A DNA stretch of 64,000 nucleotides. Origin: Pseudomonas asplenii. Lineage in GTDB: Bacteria > Pseudomonadota > Gammaproteobacteria > Pseudomonadales > Pseudomonadaceae. Where the stretch lies: assembly GCF_001293465.1 (NCBI RefSeq), contig NZ_JSYZ01000030.1:62001-126000 (forward strand). The letters run 5' to 3'. Position numbers and translations under genes: made by a program. Of the stretch, positions 54,059 to 63,945 are shown one piece after another. The notes under the pieces were generated by a model. That model was given only the letters and a program-made list of their open reading frames with translations, searched no databases and was not told where the DNA came from. Position 1 is the first letter of the stretch, and each line of letters opens with the position of its first letter.

Positions 54059-55981
54059 TTACTGCGACTTGCGAACCCGCAGGTACCACTCGGAGAGCAG
54101 GCGTACCTGTTTGTCGGTGTAGCCGCGTTCGACCATGCGTGTGACGAAGTCGTTGTGTTTCTGTTGATCCTCCTTGCTGGCCTTGGCGTTGAAGCTGATG
54201 ACCGGCAGCAGATCCTCGGTGTTGGAGAACATTTTCTTCTCGATCACCACCCGCAGCTTCTCGTAGCTGAGCCAGGTCGGATTCTTGCCGTTGTTGTTGG
54301 CCCGGGCGCGCAGTACGAAGTTGACGATTTCGTTGCGGAAATCCTTCGGATTGCTGATGCCGGCCGGTTTCTCGATCTTTTCCAGTTCCTCGTTGAGCGC
54401 GACGCGATTGAGGATCTCGCCGGTTTCCGGATCGCGGTATTCCTGGTCCTGGATCCAGAAGTCGGCGTACAGCACGTAGCGATCGAAAATGTTCTGGCCG
54501 TATTCGCTGTAGGATTCCAGGTAGGCAGTCTGGATTTCCTTGCCGATGAACTCGATGTAGCGCGGCGCCAGGTATTCCTTGAGGTAGCGCAGGTAGCGTT
54601 CGCGGGTTTCGGCCTGGAACTGTTCCTGTTCGATCTGCTGTTCGAGCACATACAGCAGGTGTACCGGGTTGGCGGCGATCTCATGGGGGTCGAAGTTGAA
54701 GACCTTGGACAGGATCTTGAACGCGAAGCGGGTCGACAGGCCGTTCATGCCTTCATCGACGCCAGCCGCGTCGCGGTATTCCTGGATCGACTTGGCCTTG
54801 GGATCGGTGTCCTTGAGGTTTTCCCCGTCGTAGACGCGCATTTTCGAGTAGATGTTCGAGTTTTCCGGCTCCTTGAGGCGCGAGAGCACGGTGAACTGGG
54901 CGAGCATCCGCAGGGTGTCGGGCGCGCAGTGCGCCTTGGACAGCGAACTGTTGTGCAGCAGCTTGTCGTAGATCTTCACCTCGTCGCTGACCCGCAGGCA
55001 GTAGGGGACCTTGACGATGTAGATCCGGTCGATGAACGCCTCGTTGTTCTTGTTGTTGCGGAAGGTGTGCCATTCCGATTCGTTGGAGTGCGCCAGCAGT
55101 ACGCCGGTGAAGGGAATCGCCCCCAGGCCTTCGGTGCTGTTGTAGTTGCCTTCCTGGGTGGCGGTCAGCAATGGGTGCAGCACCTTGATCGGTGCCTTGA
55201 ACATCTCGACGAACTCCATCAGGCCCTGGTTGGCCCGGCACAGGGCGCCTGAGTAGCTGTAGGCGTCGGCGTCGTTCTGCGGGAATTCCTCCAGCTTGCG
55301 GATATCGACCTTGCCCACCAGCGCGGAAATGTCCTGGTTGTTCTCGTCACCGGGCTCGGTCTTGGCCACGGCGATCTGGTTGAGGATCGAAGGGTAGAGC
55401 TTGACCACGCGGAACTGGCTGATGTCGCCGCCGAACTCGGCCAGGCGCTTGGTCGCCCAGGGCGACATGATGGTGTTCAGGTAGCGCCGCGGAATGCCGA
55501 AGTCTTCCTCGAGGATCGCGCCGTCCTCCGTGGCGTTGAACAGGCCCAGTGGCGACTCGAACACCGGCGAGCCCTTGATGGCGTAGAAGGGCACCTTCTC
55601 GATCAGTTGTTTCAGCTTTTCCGCCAGGGAGGATTTACCACCCCCCACCGGACCGAGCAGATAGAGGATCTGTTTCTTCTCTTCCAGGCCCTGGGCGGCG
55701 TGGCGGAAATACGAAACGATCTGGTCGATACATTCCTCCATCCCATGGAAGTCTTCAAAGGCCGGATAGCGACGGATCACCTTGTTGGAGAAGATGCGCG
55801 ACAACCGTGAGTTGGTGGACGTATCCAGCAGTTCGGGTTCGCCGATTGCCAGTAGCATCCTCTCGGCTGCCGAGGCGTAGGCGCTGCGATCCTTTTTGCA
55901 CAGCTCAAGATACTCCTGCAGCGTGAGTTCTTCCTGCCGTGTGGATTCGAAGCGTTGTTGGAAATGGCTGAATATGCTCAT
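54059..55981 (-). CDS. PrkA-family serine protein kinase (YeaG)
   Basis: A 640-residue AAA-like ATPase/kinase with the Walker A GPVGGGKSSLAEKL near residue 112 and a C-terminal helical cap. YeaG/PrkA phosphorylates itself and others in nutrient stress in E. coli. It is first of the three-gene unit prkA-yeaH-spoVR, with GAGG upstream of ATG 55981. Confidence 0.95.
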   Translation of the reverse strand: MSIFSHFQQRFESTRQEELTLQEYLELCKKDRSAYASAAERMLLAIGEPELLDTSTNSRLSRIFSNKVIRRYPAFEDFHGMEECIDQIVSYFRHAAQGLEEKKQILYLLGPVGGGKSSLAEKLKQLIEKVPFYAIKGSPVFESPLGLFNATEDGAILEEDFGIPRRYLNTIMSPWATKRLAEFGGDISQFRVVKLYPSILNQIAVAKTEPGDENNQDISALVGKVDIRKLEEFPQNDADAYSYSGALCRANQGLMEFVEMFKAPIKVLHPLLTATQEGNYNSTEGLGAIPFTGVLLAHSNESEWHTFRNNKNNEAFIDRIYIVKVPYCLRVSDEVKIYDKLLHNSSLSKAHCAPDTLRMLAQFTVLSRLKEPENSNIYSKMRVYDGENLKDTDPKAKSIQEYRDAAGVDEGMNGLSTRFAFKILSKVFNFDPHEIAANPVHLLYVLEQQIEQEQFQAETRERYLRYLKEYLAPRYIEFIGKEIQTAYLESYSEYGQNIFDRYVLYADFWIQDQEYRDPETGEILNRVALNEELEKIEKPAGISNPKDFRNEIVNFVLRARANNNGKNPTWLSYEKLRVVIEKKMFSNTEDLLPVISFNAKASKEDQQKHNDFVTRMVERGYTDKQVRLLSEWYLRVRKSQ

Positions 55982-56282
55982 GACGTCACCTCGCTCGATA
56001 CTTGGAGCCGGTGCCGGATCAGTCAGTCAAGTGCTGGCATGCAACGGTGAAGCCGTTGCCGTTTACCCCCCAGAACACCTTCAAGGCGGCGGTGGCCTTG
56101 AAAATTACTACCGATGACCCGTACGCCGGTGTACCGGCTCTCCCCTGATTTGGATGGCCTCGCGCTTAAGGATAGTTCGGAATCGGGGAGGTCAAGGCGG
56201 GATGCGCAATTAGTTGCGCTTTACCGTTCGTCAGGAAATGCTCTAGCCCGCGGTTCGTGCGGGCTTGAGCGGAAGAAAAAAA
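55982..56282. other. Upstream region of the prkA unit and glpE tail
   Basis: A 301-base gap with a hairpin (56245-56265) just after glpE and the presumed prkA promoter. I saw no clear sigma-54 or sigma-38 element. Confidence 0.5.
56245..56265 (-). terminator. Hairpin after glpE
   Basis: AGCCCGC and GCGGGCT 7-base arms with a 7-base loop, preceded on the minus strand by the glpE stop and a T-run rather than followed by one. It is a weak terminator or mRNA-stabilising stem. Confidence 0.5.
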
Positions 56283-56612
56283 TTATTCGGAAATATCTTG
56301 AGCGATTTCCGAAGGATAGGTCGTACGCCACAGTTCGAAGCCGCCATCCAGGCTGTAGACCTCGGAGAAACCCTGGCCCACCAGGTAGGCTGCCGCACTC
56401 TGGCTGGAATTGCCGTGGTAGCAGCACACCACCAGCGGCTTATCCAGATCGGCGTTGGTGATGAAGTCGTGCAGTGAGTGATTGTCCAGGTGTTTCGCGC
56501 CCGCGATGTGCTGCAGGGCGAATGCCTGCGGATCGCGGATGTCGACGACCACGGCACCTTGCTCGCGCAGGGCCTGGGCTTGTTCGGGAGGGATGCGTTT
56601 GAATTCGCTCAT
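56283..56612 (-). CDS. glpE: Thiosulfate sulfurtransferase GlpE
   Basis: A 109-residue single-domain rhodanese that transfers sulfur from thiosulfate to cyanide or thioredoxin. The active loop CYHGNSS places the catalytic Cys at 64. The start MSEFKRIPPE at 56612 fits. It is 35 bases downstream of apaH and probably shares its transcript. Confidence 0.95.
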   Translation of the reverse strand: MSEFKRIPPEQAQALREQGAVVVDIRDPQAFALQHIAGAKHLDNHSLHDFITNADLDKPLVVCCYHGNSSQSAAAYLVGQGFSEVYSLDGGFELWRTTYPSEIAQDISE

Positions 56613-56647
56613 GGTTGGCTCCGGTCGGGGGCTTGTAGGTCGTAGAG

Positions 56648-57523
56648 TCAGCGATAGAGCCAGGCGCGGAATCGCTCGGCCAGGGTCGGCGGTGGTGCGA
56701 CGCCGCCCTGGCTGTCGCACTTGCAGCTCAGGCGCTCGCCGGTGTCGACGTTCATCAGGGTCATGGCACTGCCCCAGACACAACCGGTGTCGAGGGCGAA
56801 GATGTCCGGCACGTCGCATTGGCCTTCGAGTGCGGCCCAATGACCGAAGATGATCTTCAGCCCCTGGGTCCTGCGCTCCCTGAAGCTGAACCAGGGCGCG
56901 TAGCCGGCCGGCGCGGTGTCGGCGCCTTCCTTGCCCTTGAGGTCGAGTTTGCCTTCGGCGGTGCAGAAGCGCATGCGGGTGAAATAGTTGGTGATCACCC
57001 GCAGGCGGGTGATGCCTTCCAGGTCGCCGTCCCACTTGTTCGGTTCGTTGCCGTACATGCCAGCCAGGAAGGGCCTGAACTGCTGGTCGTCACGCAGGGC
57101 CGCTTCGACTTCCGCGGCGAGTTTGAGCGCCTTTTTCAGCGACCACTGTGGCGGAATACCGGCATGGACCAGTGCCACGTTGCGTTCCGGGTCATGATGC
57201 AGCAGCTTCTGCTGGCGCAACCAGCCGAGCAGTTCCGGTGCATCCGGGGCTTCGAGTACTTCGCGCAGGGTGTCGCTTTTCTTCAGGCGTTCAACGTTCT
57301 GCGCGGCAGCCAGCAGGTGCAGGTCATGATTACCGAGCACGCAGACCAGCGAGTCGCGCCTGCGATAGAGGTAGCGCAGGGTCTCCAGGGACTGCGGGCC
57401 GCGGTTGACCAGGTCGCCGACCAGCCACAGGCGATCGCAGGCAGGGTCGAAGCGCACCCGTTCGAGCAGGCACTTGAGCGGTTCCAGGCAGCCTTGCAGG
57501 TCGCCGACGGCGTACACCGCCAT
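56648..57523 (-). CDS. apaH: Symmetrical diadenosine tetraphosphatase ApaH
   Basis: A 291-residue metallophosphoesterase that splits Ap4A to 2 ADP. The metal motifs are VGDLQGC (residue 6-12), VGDLVNRGP, GNHDLH and VHAGIPPQW. It is immediately downstream of apaG, sharing one base in TGATG. Confidence 0.98.
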   Translation of the reverse strand: MAVYAVGDLQGCLEPLKCLLERVRFDPACDRLWLVGDLVNRGPQSLETLRYLYRRRDSLVCVLGNHDLHLLAAAQNVERLKKSDTLREVLEAPDAPELLGWLRQQKLLHHDPERNVALVHAGIPPQWSLKKALKLAAEVEAALRDDQQFRPFLAGMYGNEPNKWDGDLEGITRLRVITNYFTRMRFCTAEGKLDLKGKEGADTAPAGYAPWFSFRERRTQGLKIIFGHWAALEGQCDVPDIFALDTGCVWGSAMTLMNVDTGERLSCKCDSQGGVAPPPTLAERFRAWLYR

Positions 57524-57903
57524 CAGTGCAGGGCTCCGGGTACGGCAAGACGGAACGGCGCGATGATGGCGTCGAAGTGCTGACCATCCTCGGCCAGCAT
57601 CTGGTAGCTGCCGTGCATGTTGCCGACCTGGGTGGTCATGACCGTGCCACTGCTGTAGGTGTGGCTTTCTCCGACTTCGATCAGCGGTTGCTGGCCGACC
57701 ACGCCGGCCCCGCGAACCTCCTCCACGTGGCCGTCACCGTCGGTGATCACCCAGTGTCGGGACAGCAGGCGCGCAGGCAACTGCCCGTTGTTCTGCACGG
57801 TAATGGTGTAGGCAAAGGCGAAGCGGTTCTGTTCGGGCTGGGATTGTTCAGCGAGGAACCGGGTGACGACGCTGACGTCGACCTGATAGCGAGGATCGGA
57901 CAT
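57523..57903 (-). CDS. apaG: Co2+/Mg2+ efflux protein ApaG
   Basis: A 126-residue fibronectin-III-like protein of the ApaG family with GAGVVGQQPLIEVGESHTYSSG. Its biochemical role is unclear; loss affects cobalt and magnesium in Salmonella. The start at 57903 (MSDPRYQVDVSVV) is canonical, and the 15-codon extension is not. Confidence 0.96.
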   Translation of the reverse strand: MSDPRYQVDVSVVTRFLAEQSQPEQNRFAFAYTITVQNNGQLPARLLSRHWVITDGDGHVEEVRGAGVVGQQPLIEVGESHTYSSGTVMTTQVGNMHGSYQMLAEDGQHFDAIIAPFRLAVPGALH

Positions 57904-58024
57904 GCAAGAGGCCTTGGAAGCAAAAGCGAAAGATGCGACTGATGGCACTCAGTCTAGGCCAAGTGCCGGGTAGTAGGCCAGATATGCTGTCTGGCGCCGT
58001 ACCCGGTCACGGTGGGGTGTACTG

Positions 58025-58843
58025 TCAGTCGGTGACAGGCGACTTGTCGGACTGTTCGCTGAGCTTGTCGGCCAGGCGGACGAAGGCGGCCAGGTCCAGT
58101 TGCTCCGGGCGCAGGCTGCCATCGACGCCGGCGGCCTCGATGTCGGCGCTGCTGAGCAGGGCCTTGAGCGTGTTGCGCAGGGTCTTGCGGCGCTGGTTGA
58201 AGGCTTCGCGAACGATGCGTTCCAGCAGGCGGTGATCCTTGGCCGGGTGCGGTAGCACCTGGTGAGGTACCAGGCGGACGATCGCCGAGTCGACCTTGGG
58301 TGGCGGATTGAAAGCGCCAGGGCCGACGTTGAACAGGTGTTCGACGCGGCAATGATACTGGACCATGATCGACAGGCGACCCCAGTCGCCACCACCGGGG
58401 CCGGCGGCCAGACGCTCGACGACTTCCTTCTGCAGCATGAAGTGCATGTCGCGGATCAGGCTGGCATTGTCCAGCAGGTGGAAAATCAGTGGTGTCGAGA
58501 TGTTGTAGGGCAGGTTGCCGACTACTCGCAGGCTGTTGGGGGCGGCGTTCAGCGTGGTGAAGTCGAACTTCAGTGCATCGCCCTGATGCAGTTGGAAGTT
58601 CGGCTTGCCGGCGAACTGCTGGTTGAGGATCGGGACCAGGTCCTTGTCCAGTTCAACCACGTCCAGTTGTGCGCCGCTGCTCAGCAGGCCTTCGGTCAGG
58701 GCGCCCTGGCCCGGGCCGATTTCCAGCATGCGGTCTTCGGCCTTGGCTCGGATGGCCCGCAGGATGCGATCGATCACGCCGGCATCATGCAGGAAGTTCT
58801 GGCCGAAGCGCTTGCGCGCCCGGTGTTGGTATTGCTCGCTCAT
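58025..58843 (-). CDS. rsmA: 16S rRNA dimethyladenosine transferase
   Basis: The 272-residue SAM methyltransferase (KsgA) dimethylates A1518 and A1519 of 16S rRNA late in 30S assembly. It has RKRFGQNFLHDAG, LEIGPGQGALTEGL and VGNLPYNISTPLIFHL. It overlaps pdxA by ATGA. This rsmA is the methylase, unrelated to the translational repressor RsmA. Confidence 0.98.
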   Translation of the reverse strand: MSEQYQHRARKRFGQNFLHDAGVIDRILRAIRAKAEDRMLEIGPGQGALTEGLLSSGAQLDVVELDKDLVPILNQQFAGKPNFQLHQGDALKFDFTTLNAAPNSLRVVGNLPYNISTPLIFHLLDNASLIRDMHFMLQKEVVERLAAGPGGGDWGRLSIMVQYHCRVEHLFNVGPGAFNPPPKVDSAIVRLVPHQVLPHPAKDHRLLERIVREAFNQRRKTLRNTLKALLSSADIEAAGVDGSLRPEQLDLAAFVRLADKLSEQSDKSPVTD

Positions 58844-59829
58844 AAACGGGTCTCGGCCATCTGGTAGGCGGTTTCCAGGGCGACTTGCAGGCTGCCGGTG
58901 TCGATTTTGCCGCTGCCGGCCAGGTCCAGGGCAGTGCCGTGGTCGACCGAGGTGCGGATGATCGGCAAGCCGAGGGTCACGTTGACTGCCGCGCCGAAAC
59001 CTTTGTATTTCAGCACGGGCAGGCCCTGATCATGGTACATCGCCAGCACCGCGTCGCAGTGCTCCAGATATTTGGGGGTAAACAGAGTGTCGGCGGGCAG
59101 CGGGCCGCGCAAGTCCATGCCCTCACTGCGCAGACGCTCCAGGGTCGGTTCGATGACGTCGATCTCTTCGTGGCCCAGGTGACCACCTTCACCGGCATGG
59201 GGGTTGAGCCCGCATACCAGGATTCGTGGCTGGGCGATGCCGAACTTTTCCTTGAGATCGGTGTGCAGGATGCGCGTGACGCGCTCCAGGCGCTCGTCGG
59301 TAATCGCGTCGGCCACCTGGCGCAGCGGCAGGTGCGTGGTGACCAGCGCCACGCGCAGTCCGCGGGTGGCGAGCATCATCACCACCTGGCGGGTATGGGT
59401 CAGGTCGGCGAGGAACTCCGTGTGCCCGGAAAAGGCGATCCCGGAGTCGTTGATCACGCCCTTGTGCACCGGAGCGGTGATCATGCCGGCGAAATCGCCG
59501 TTGAGGCAGCCTTCGCCGGCGCGAGTCAGGGTTTCCAGGACGAAGGCCGCGTTGGCCTGGTCCAGTTGCCCGGGCACGACCGGGGCGGCCAGTGGCGTAT
59601 CCCAGACGTAGAGGCTGCCAGCGGGGGCCGGCTGCTCTGGCCAGTGGTCCGGCCCTACCGCCAGCAGGTCGACGGCCACCGCCAGTTGCGTGGCCCGCTC
59701 GGCGAGCAGGTCACGACTGGTAATGGCAATCAGGGGGTAGGGCTGGGGCTGCGAGGCCAGCAGCAGACAAAGGTCTGGACCGATGCCTGCCGGCTCGCCG
59801 GGGGTCAGCGCAAAACGCCAGGGTTTCAC
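58840..59829 (-). CDS. pdxA: 4-hydroxythreonine-4-phosphate dehydrogenase
   Basis: A 329-residue enzyme of pyridoxal phosphate synthesis. Core motifs are TPGEPAGIGPDL, GHTEFLADLT, and HDQGLPVLKYKGFG. The start is GTG at 59829, overlapping the surA stop by GTGA, with the rsmA gene overlapping its end. Confidence 0.97.
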   Translation of the reverse strand: MKPWRFALTPGEPAGIGPDLCLLLASQPQPYPLIAITSRDLLAERATQLAVAVDLLAVGPDHWPEQPAPAGSLYVWDTPLAAPVVPGQLDQANAAFVLETLTRAGEGCLNGDFAGMITAPVHKGVINDSGIAFSGHTEFLADLTHTRQVVMMLATRGLRVALVTTHLPLRQVADAITDERLERVTRILHTDLKEKFGIAQPRILVCGLNPHAGEGGHLGHEEIDVIEPTLERLRSEGMDLRGPLPADTLFTPKYLEHCDAVLAMYHDQGLPVLKYKGFGAAVNVTLGLPIIRTSVDHGTALDLAGSGKIDTGSLQVALETAYQMAETRL

Positions 59830-61148
59830 TTGGCTGCCTGGTCTGCGCCAGGGAGCTTGATTTCAACGTAGGCCTCGTCGCGGATCTGACGCAGCCAGGT
59901 CTGCAGCTCCTCGTCGTACTTGCGGTTACGCAGTACGGTCATGGCCTGTTGCTCGCGAGCCTGATTGGTGCTGTCGGTGGCGCGACGGCCGAGGACTTCC
60001 AGCACGTGCCAGCCGTATTGGGTCTTGAATGGCTTGGACAGCACGCCTTGCGGGGTCTTGGCCATCACTTCCTGGAACTCGGGAACGAGTACCTTCGGGT
60101 CGATCCAGTTCAGGTCGCCACCGTTGAGAGCCGAACCCGGGTCTTCCGAAAAGCTCTTGGCCAGGGTGGCGAAGTCTTCACCATTCTGGATGCGCTCGTA
60201 GAGTTTCTGGGCCAGTGCCTGGGTCTCGGCTTCGCTGCGGATGGCGTTCGGCTTGATCAGAATGTGACGAACATGCACTTCGTCGCGCATCTGGGTCTCG
60301 CCACCACGCTTGTCCAGTACCTTGAGGATGATGAAACCACCGGGTGCACGGGCTGGCTCGGTGATCCCGCCTACCGGCAGGTTGCTCAACATCTGGTCGA
60401 ACGGTGGTGGCAGTTGTGCCGGCTTGCGCCAGCCCATGTCACCGCCTTCGAGGGCGTTGTCGCTGCCGGACTTGGCAATCGCCAACTGGGCGAAGTCGGC
60501 ACCCTGCTTCAGCTGCCGGTAGATGTCCTGGGCCTGGGCCGCCGCGGCCTGGATGGCTTGCGAACTGGCGCTGTCCGGGGTGGCGATCAGGATGTTGGCC
60601 AGGTGCAGTTCTTCAGAAAGCTGCATCTTGCCCAGGTCCGAGGCGAGGAAGTTCTTCACTTCCTGTTCGGACACCTGCACCCGCTCGGCAACCCGGCGCT
60701 GGCGCACGCGGCTGATGATCATTTCACGGCGAACCTGGTCGCGGGCGTCCTCGTAGGAGAGGCCGTCGTGGGCCAGGGCGGCCTTGAACTGGTCGATCGA
60801 CATGTTGTTGCGCTGGGCGATGCTGCCGATGGCCTGGTTCAGTTCCTCATCGGAAATGCGAATGCCGGAACGTTCGCCGATCTGCAGCTGCAGGTTCTCG
60901 ACGATCAGGCGGTCGAGGACCTGCTGGTCCAGGACGCTGGTCGGTGGTACGCCGCCGCCGCGCTTGGCAATGCTCTGCTGGACTTCGTGGACGCGCTGGT
61001 CCAGTTGGCTCTGCATGATCACGTCGTTGTCGACGATCGCCACGACGTTGTCCAGGGGTTGTACCGCGGCGTGAACCGCGGCACTCAGGGCCAGTGCGCC
61101 CAGCATCAGCGGGCGCAGACAATCAGAAAGCTTGATCTTCACGTTCAC
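59826..61148 (-). CDS. surA: Periplasmic chaperone and peptidyl-prolyl isomerase SurA
   Basis: A 440-residue outer-membrane-protein chaperone with signal peptide (1-28), N-terminal chaperone region, and two parvulin-type domains (ELHLANILIATPDS, about 175-275, and EVHVRHILIKPNA, about 290-390). The start is GTG at 61148, with AAGG five bases upstream; a second GTG at 61142 (MKIKLSDCLRP) is equally family-like. The gene overlaps the lptD stop by 26 bases. Confidence 0.96.
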   Translation of the reverse strand: MNVKIKLSDCLRPLMLGALALSAAVHAAVQPLDNVVAIVDNDVIMQSQLDQRVHEVQQSIAKRGGGVPPTSVLDQQVLDRLIVENLQLQIGERSGIRISDEELNQAIGSIAQRNNMSIDQFKAALAHDGLSYEDARDQVRREMIISRVRQRRVAERVQVSEQEVKNFLASDLGKMQLSEELHLANILIATPDSASSQAIQAAAAQAQDIYRQLKQGADFAQLAIAKSGSDNALEGGDMGWRKPAQLPPPFDQMLSNLPVGGITEPARAPGGFIILKVLDKRGGETQMRDEVHVRHILIKPNAIRSEAETQALAQKLYERIQNGEDFATLAKSFSEDPGSALNGGDLNWIDPKVLVPEFQEVMAKTPQGVLSKPFKTQYGWHVLEVLGRRATDSTNQAREQQAMTVLRNRKYDEELQTWLRQIRDEAYVEIKLPGADQAAK

Positions 61149-63945
61149 GATAACCTTGGATGCCTTTGTCGAGGAAGGTTTCTACTTTCTGGCCGAGAAC
61201 GCCGCCCAGACCCTTCAGGACAATTTGGAGGAAGATGCCGTGGTCGCCTTTCTCGTTCTGTGGGGCTTCCTGACTGAATTCGTCATACTTGACCCAGTAA
61301 CGGTTGATCAGGCGCAGTTTCCAGCAGCAGTTGTCATACTCGAAACCACCAAAGGCTTCCAGCGTGCGGTTGCGGTTGTAGTCGTACTGCCAGCGGCTGA
61401 TGACGTTCCACTGCGGCACCACCGGCCAGATGACCGAGAAATCGTGCTGCTGGATCTTGTAGTAGTCCTTCACGTAGCCAGGCGTGCCTGGAGTGCCGTA
61501 GTCACCACCGAACTGCCACTGACCGGTGTTCTGGTTGTAGATGACCTGGTCGTTGCGATAGCGATAGCCGGCGTTGAAGACCTTGTTCGGGTTGTCTTCA
61601 GGCTGGTAGTGGAACATCGCACTGCCCGAGCGTGGGCTGTGGCTGTCCGGGTCCCAGTTGTAGTCGGCGGTCGCGCGCCAGTCGCGGTTGAAACGGTAGG
61701 CGTATTCCAGGGCGTAGGGCGATACGTTGGCCTTGGCGTCGGCGCGGGTATGGTAGTCGACACCTGGCAATTGAACGGCGCGGTCCTTGAAGTACAGGGC
61801 CTGGCCGACGCTGATGCGCTGGCGCTCGAAGCCGTTGTCCTCGATCCAGCGGCTGGTCACGCCCAGGGACAGCTTGTTCTCGTCGCCGACACGGTCCGAA
61901 CCGGAGAAACGGTTCTCGCGGAACAGCGAGGCGTAGTTGAAGCTGTACTCACCTGTATCGAAAACCGGAATGTCCTTCTGGTCCTTCTCTGGAACGTAGA
62001 GATAGAACAGGCGTGGTTCCAGGGTCTGGCGATAGTTGGTGCCGAACATGCTGGTATTGCGGTCGAAGTACAGGCCGCTGTCGATGCTGGCGATAGGTAC
62101 ACCACGGCTTTGCGAGCTGCTGTAGCTCTCACCCAAGGCAGAAGCGTTGCCACGGTTGGTGAGCAGATCCTCTCTGCCCTGGGCGCCAAGGTCCAGATCG
62201 TACTTGGTGTACTGGTACTTGAGCGATGGCTTTACGTAGCCATAGGTCCAGTTAAGTGGCAGGCTGACACCTGGCTTGAGATTCAGGCGGTCACCGTTGG
62301 CGCGGGCCAGACCGGCGACGTTGGTGTCCAGGCGTGGTGTGCCCACGGTACCGTCCGCGTTGAACGGCCCGCCATCCTTGTCAAGAAAGTTGCCGGTCTC
62401 CAGGCTACGCTCAAAACGCACCGCTTCAGTCTCGTAGGTGAAATCGAGACCTTCGGGATGGTAAGGCAGTTCACCGTTGAAGGTGATCTGCGGCAGGCGG
62501 TTGTAAGGCGTGATGTTGGACACGCTGGCCATCTGGTACGCCTGCAGGTTCAGCCTGGCGGTGTAGCTGTCGCCGCGGTAGCTGACGGCACCCTGCTGGT
62601 TGACGTAGGCACCGGCATCCTTGACGCCGATCTGGTCGCTGGTCAGGTCCTGGAAGTAGTAGGGGTCGCTGATCTTGGTGTAGTCGACTTCGGTCAGGAT
62701 ACGCGAGTCCAGGCCGCCCTTGTGCTGCCAGTTGAGCATGTAGCGGGTTTTTTCGGAGTCGGTCTGCTTCGAGCGATCGTTGCTGTCGTCGTTCAGGTAC
62801 GCGCCGCCGAACTGGCCTTCGCTGGACTTGGTCAGGTAGCGGAATTCGCCTTCCATCAGCAAGCCGCGCTTGGTCATGTAGCGTGGGTACAACGTGGCAT
62901 CGTAATTGGGTGCCAGGTTGAAGTAGTACGGTGTGACCAGGGTGAAGCCGTTGTCGCTATCCGAACTGAAGCTCGGCGGCAGGAAGCCGGACTGGCGACG
63001 GTTGTCGATCGGGAAGTAGATATACGGCGTGTACAGGACCGGAATGTCCTTGACCCGCAGTGTCACGTTGGTCGCGGTACCGAAGCCGGTCGCCGGGTTC
63101 AGGGTGATGTTGTTGCCCTTGAGTTGCCAGGCGTTGCTGCTCGGTTCGCAGGTGGTGTACGTACCGTCCTTGAGACGGATAATCGCGTTCTCTGCCCGCT
63201 TGGCGTAGAGCGCGCTGCCCCGCACGCGTGACTTGTGCAGCACGTATTCGGCGTTGTCGACCTTGGCTTCGCCGGTGTCCAGCTGGACGTCCGCGTGATC
63301 GCCGACCATCAGGGCGCCGTTGTCGCGAACACGCACGTTGCCGCTCAGCTCGCCACGGTTTTCCGCCTGGTACAGGTTCGCCTCGTCGGCCTCGACCTGC
63401 ATGCTGCCCTGGCGCATGACCACGTCACCGGCCAGGCTGGCGACCTGTTGCTCCTGCTCGTAACGCGAAGCCTTGGCACCGATGAAGGTCGGCGCATCAC
63501 TTTTATTCGTCTTGTCATTCATGCCAGGACGAATCGGTTCGATATAGGCACCAGAGCAGTATGGTCCGGTCTCGGCCAACTGGGCCGGCGTCAGCTTCTC
63601 GCGGGGAACCCAGTCGAGGTGGCTGTAGTCGGCGCTGCGGGATTTCAGACCACGGCCCTTGGCTTCGGTGACCAGCTTGGTCGCCGGCGCGCTGTCGCTG
63701 CCGGAGCTGCTGTCCGCGGTGGCCTGGGAGGTGCCGCCGACCGAGCCGGCGTCGTGCACGGGACGCGGTGGCAACTGGGCGGTGGTCGCTTTCGGCGCAC
63801 AACTCCAGGCGCCCGAAGCCGAGGCCGAGCAGTCATACTGTTCAGCAGCAACAACGAACGAAGTGGCCAGAGGTTGCAGGGCCAGCAAACCGCCGGTGAC
63901 CAGCAACGGAAACTTTCTACGAAACGCGGGGGATTTCAATGCCAT
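61123..63945 (-). CDS. lptD: LPS-assembly protein LptD
   Basis: A 940-residue outer-membrane protein that inserts lipopolysaccharide in the outer leaflet with LptE. It has a signal peptide (residues 1-34), a Thr/Ser-rich linker (about 60-105), an OstA/LptA-like periplasmic jellyroll (about 165-300) and a C-terminal beta-barrel of about 26 strands. Cysteines near residue 38 and 50 and the C-terminal CCW (about 883) fit the disulfide pattern. SurA, its chaperone, overlaps downstream, as in E. coli. Confidence 0.97.
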   Translation of the reverse strand: MALKSPAFRRKFPLLVTGGLLALQPLATSFVVAAEQYDCSASASGAWSCAPKATTAQLPPRPVHDAGSVGGTSQATADSSSGSDSAPATKLVTEAKGRGLKSRSADYSHLDWVPREKLTPAQLAETGPYCSGAYIEPIRPGMNDKTNKSDAPTFIGAKASRYEQEQQVASLAGDVVMRQGSMQVEADEANLYQAENRGELSGNVRVRDNGALMVGDHADVQLDTGEAKVDNAEYVLHKSRVRGSALYAKRAENAIIRLKDGTYTTCEPSSNAWQLKGNNITLNPATGFGTATNVTLRVKDIPVLYTPYIYFPIDNRRQSGFLPPSFSSDSDNGFTLVTPYYFNLAPNYDATLYPRYMTKRGLLMEGEFRYLTKSSEGQFGGAYLNDDSNDRSKQTDSEKTRYMLNWQHKGGLDSRILTEVDYTKISDPYYFQDLTSDQIGVKDAGAYVNQQGAVSYRGDSYTARLNLQAYQMASVSNITPYNRLPQITFNGELPYHPEGLDFTYETEAVRFERSLETGNFLDKDGGPFNADGTVGTPRLDTNVAGLARANGDRLNLKPGVSLPLNWTYGYVKPSLKYQYTKYDLDLGAQGREDLLTNRGNASALGESYSSSQSRGVPIASIDSGLYFDRNTSMFGTNYRQTLEPRLFYLYVPEKDQKDIPVFDTGEYSFNYASLFRENRFSGSDRVGDENKLSLGVTSRWIEDNGFERQRISVGQALYFKDRAVQLPGVDYHTRADAKANVSPYALEYAYRFNRDWRATADYNWDPDSHSPRSGSAMFHYQPEDNPNKVFNAGYRYRNDQVIYNQNTGQWQFGGDYGTPGTPGYVKDYYKIQQHDFSVIWPVVPQWNVISRWQYDYNRNRTLEAFGGFEYDNCCWKLRLINRYWVKYDEFSQEAPQNEKGDHGIFLQIVLKGLGGVLGQKVETFLDKGIQGYREREDQAF

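Noticed and set aside
56245..56280. A full Rho-independent terminator between glpE and prkA
   Set aside because: The T-run precedes rather than follows the stem on the transcribed strand, so I list only a hairpin.
55982..56282. Sigma-54 promoter for the prkA-yeaH-spoVR unit
   Set aside because: Searched for TGGCAC-N5-TTGC on the minus strand and found no adequate match.
61132..63231. A 699-codon frame opposite lptD
   Set aside because: Antisense shadow without start signal or domain; lptD is certain.
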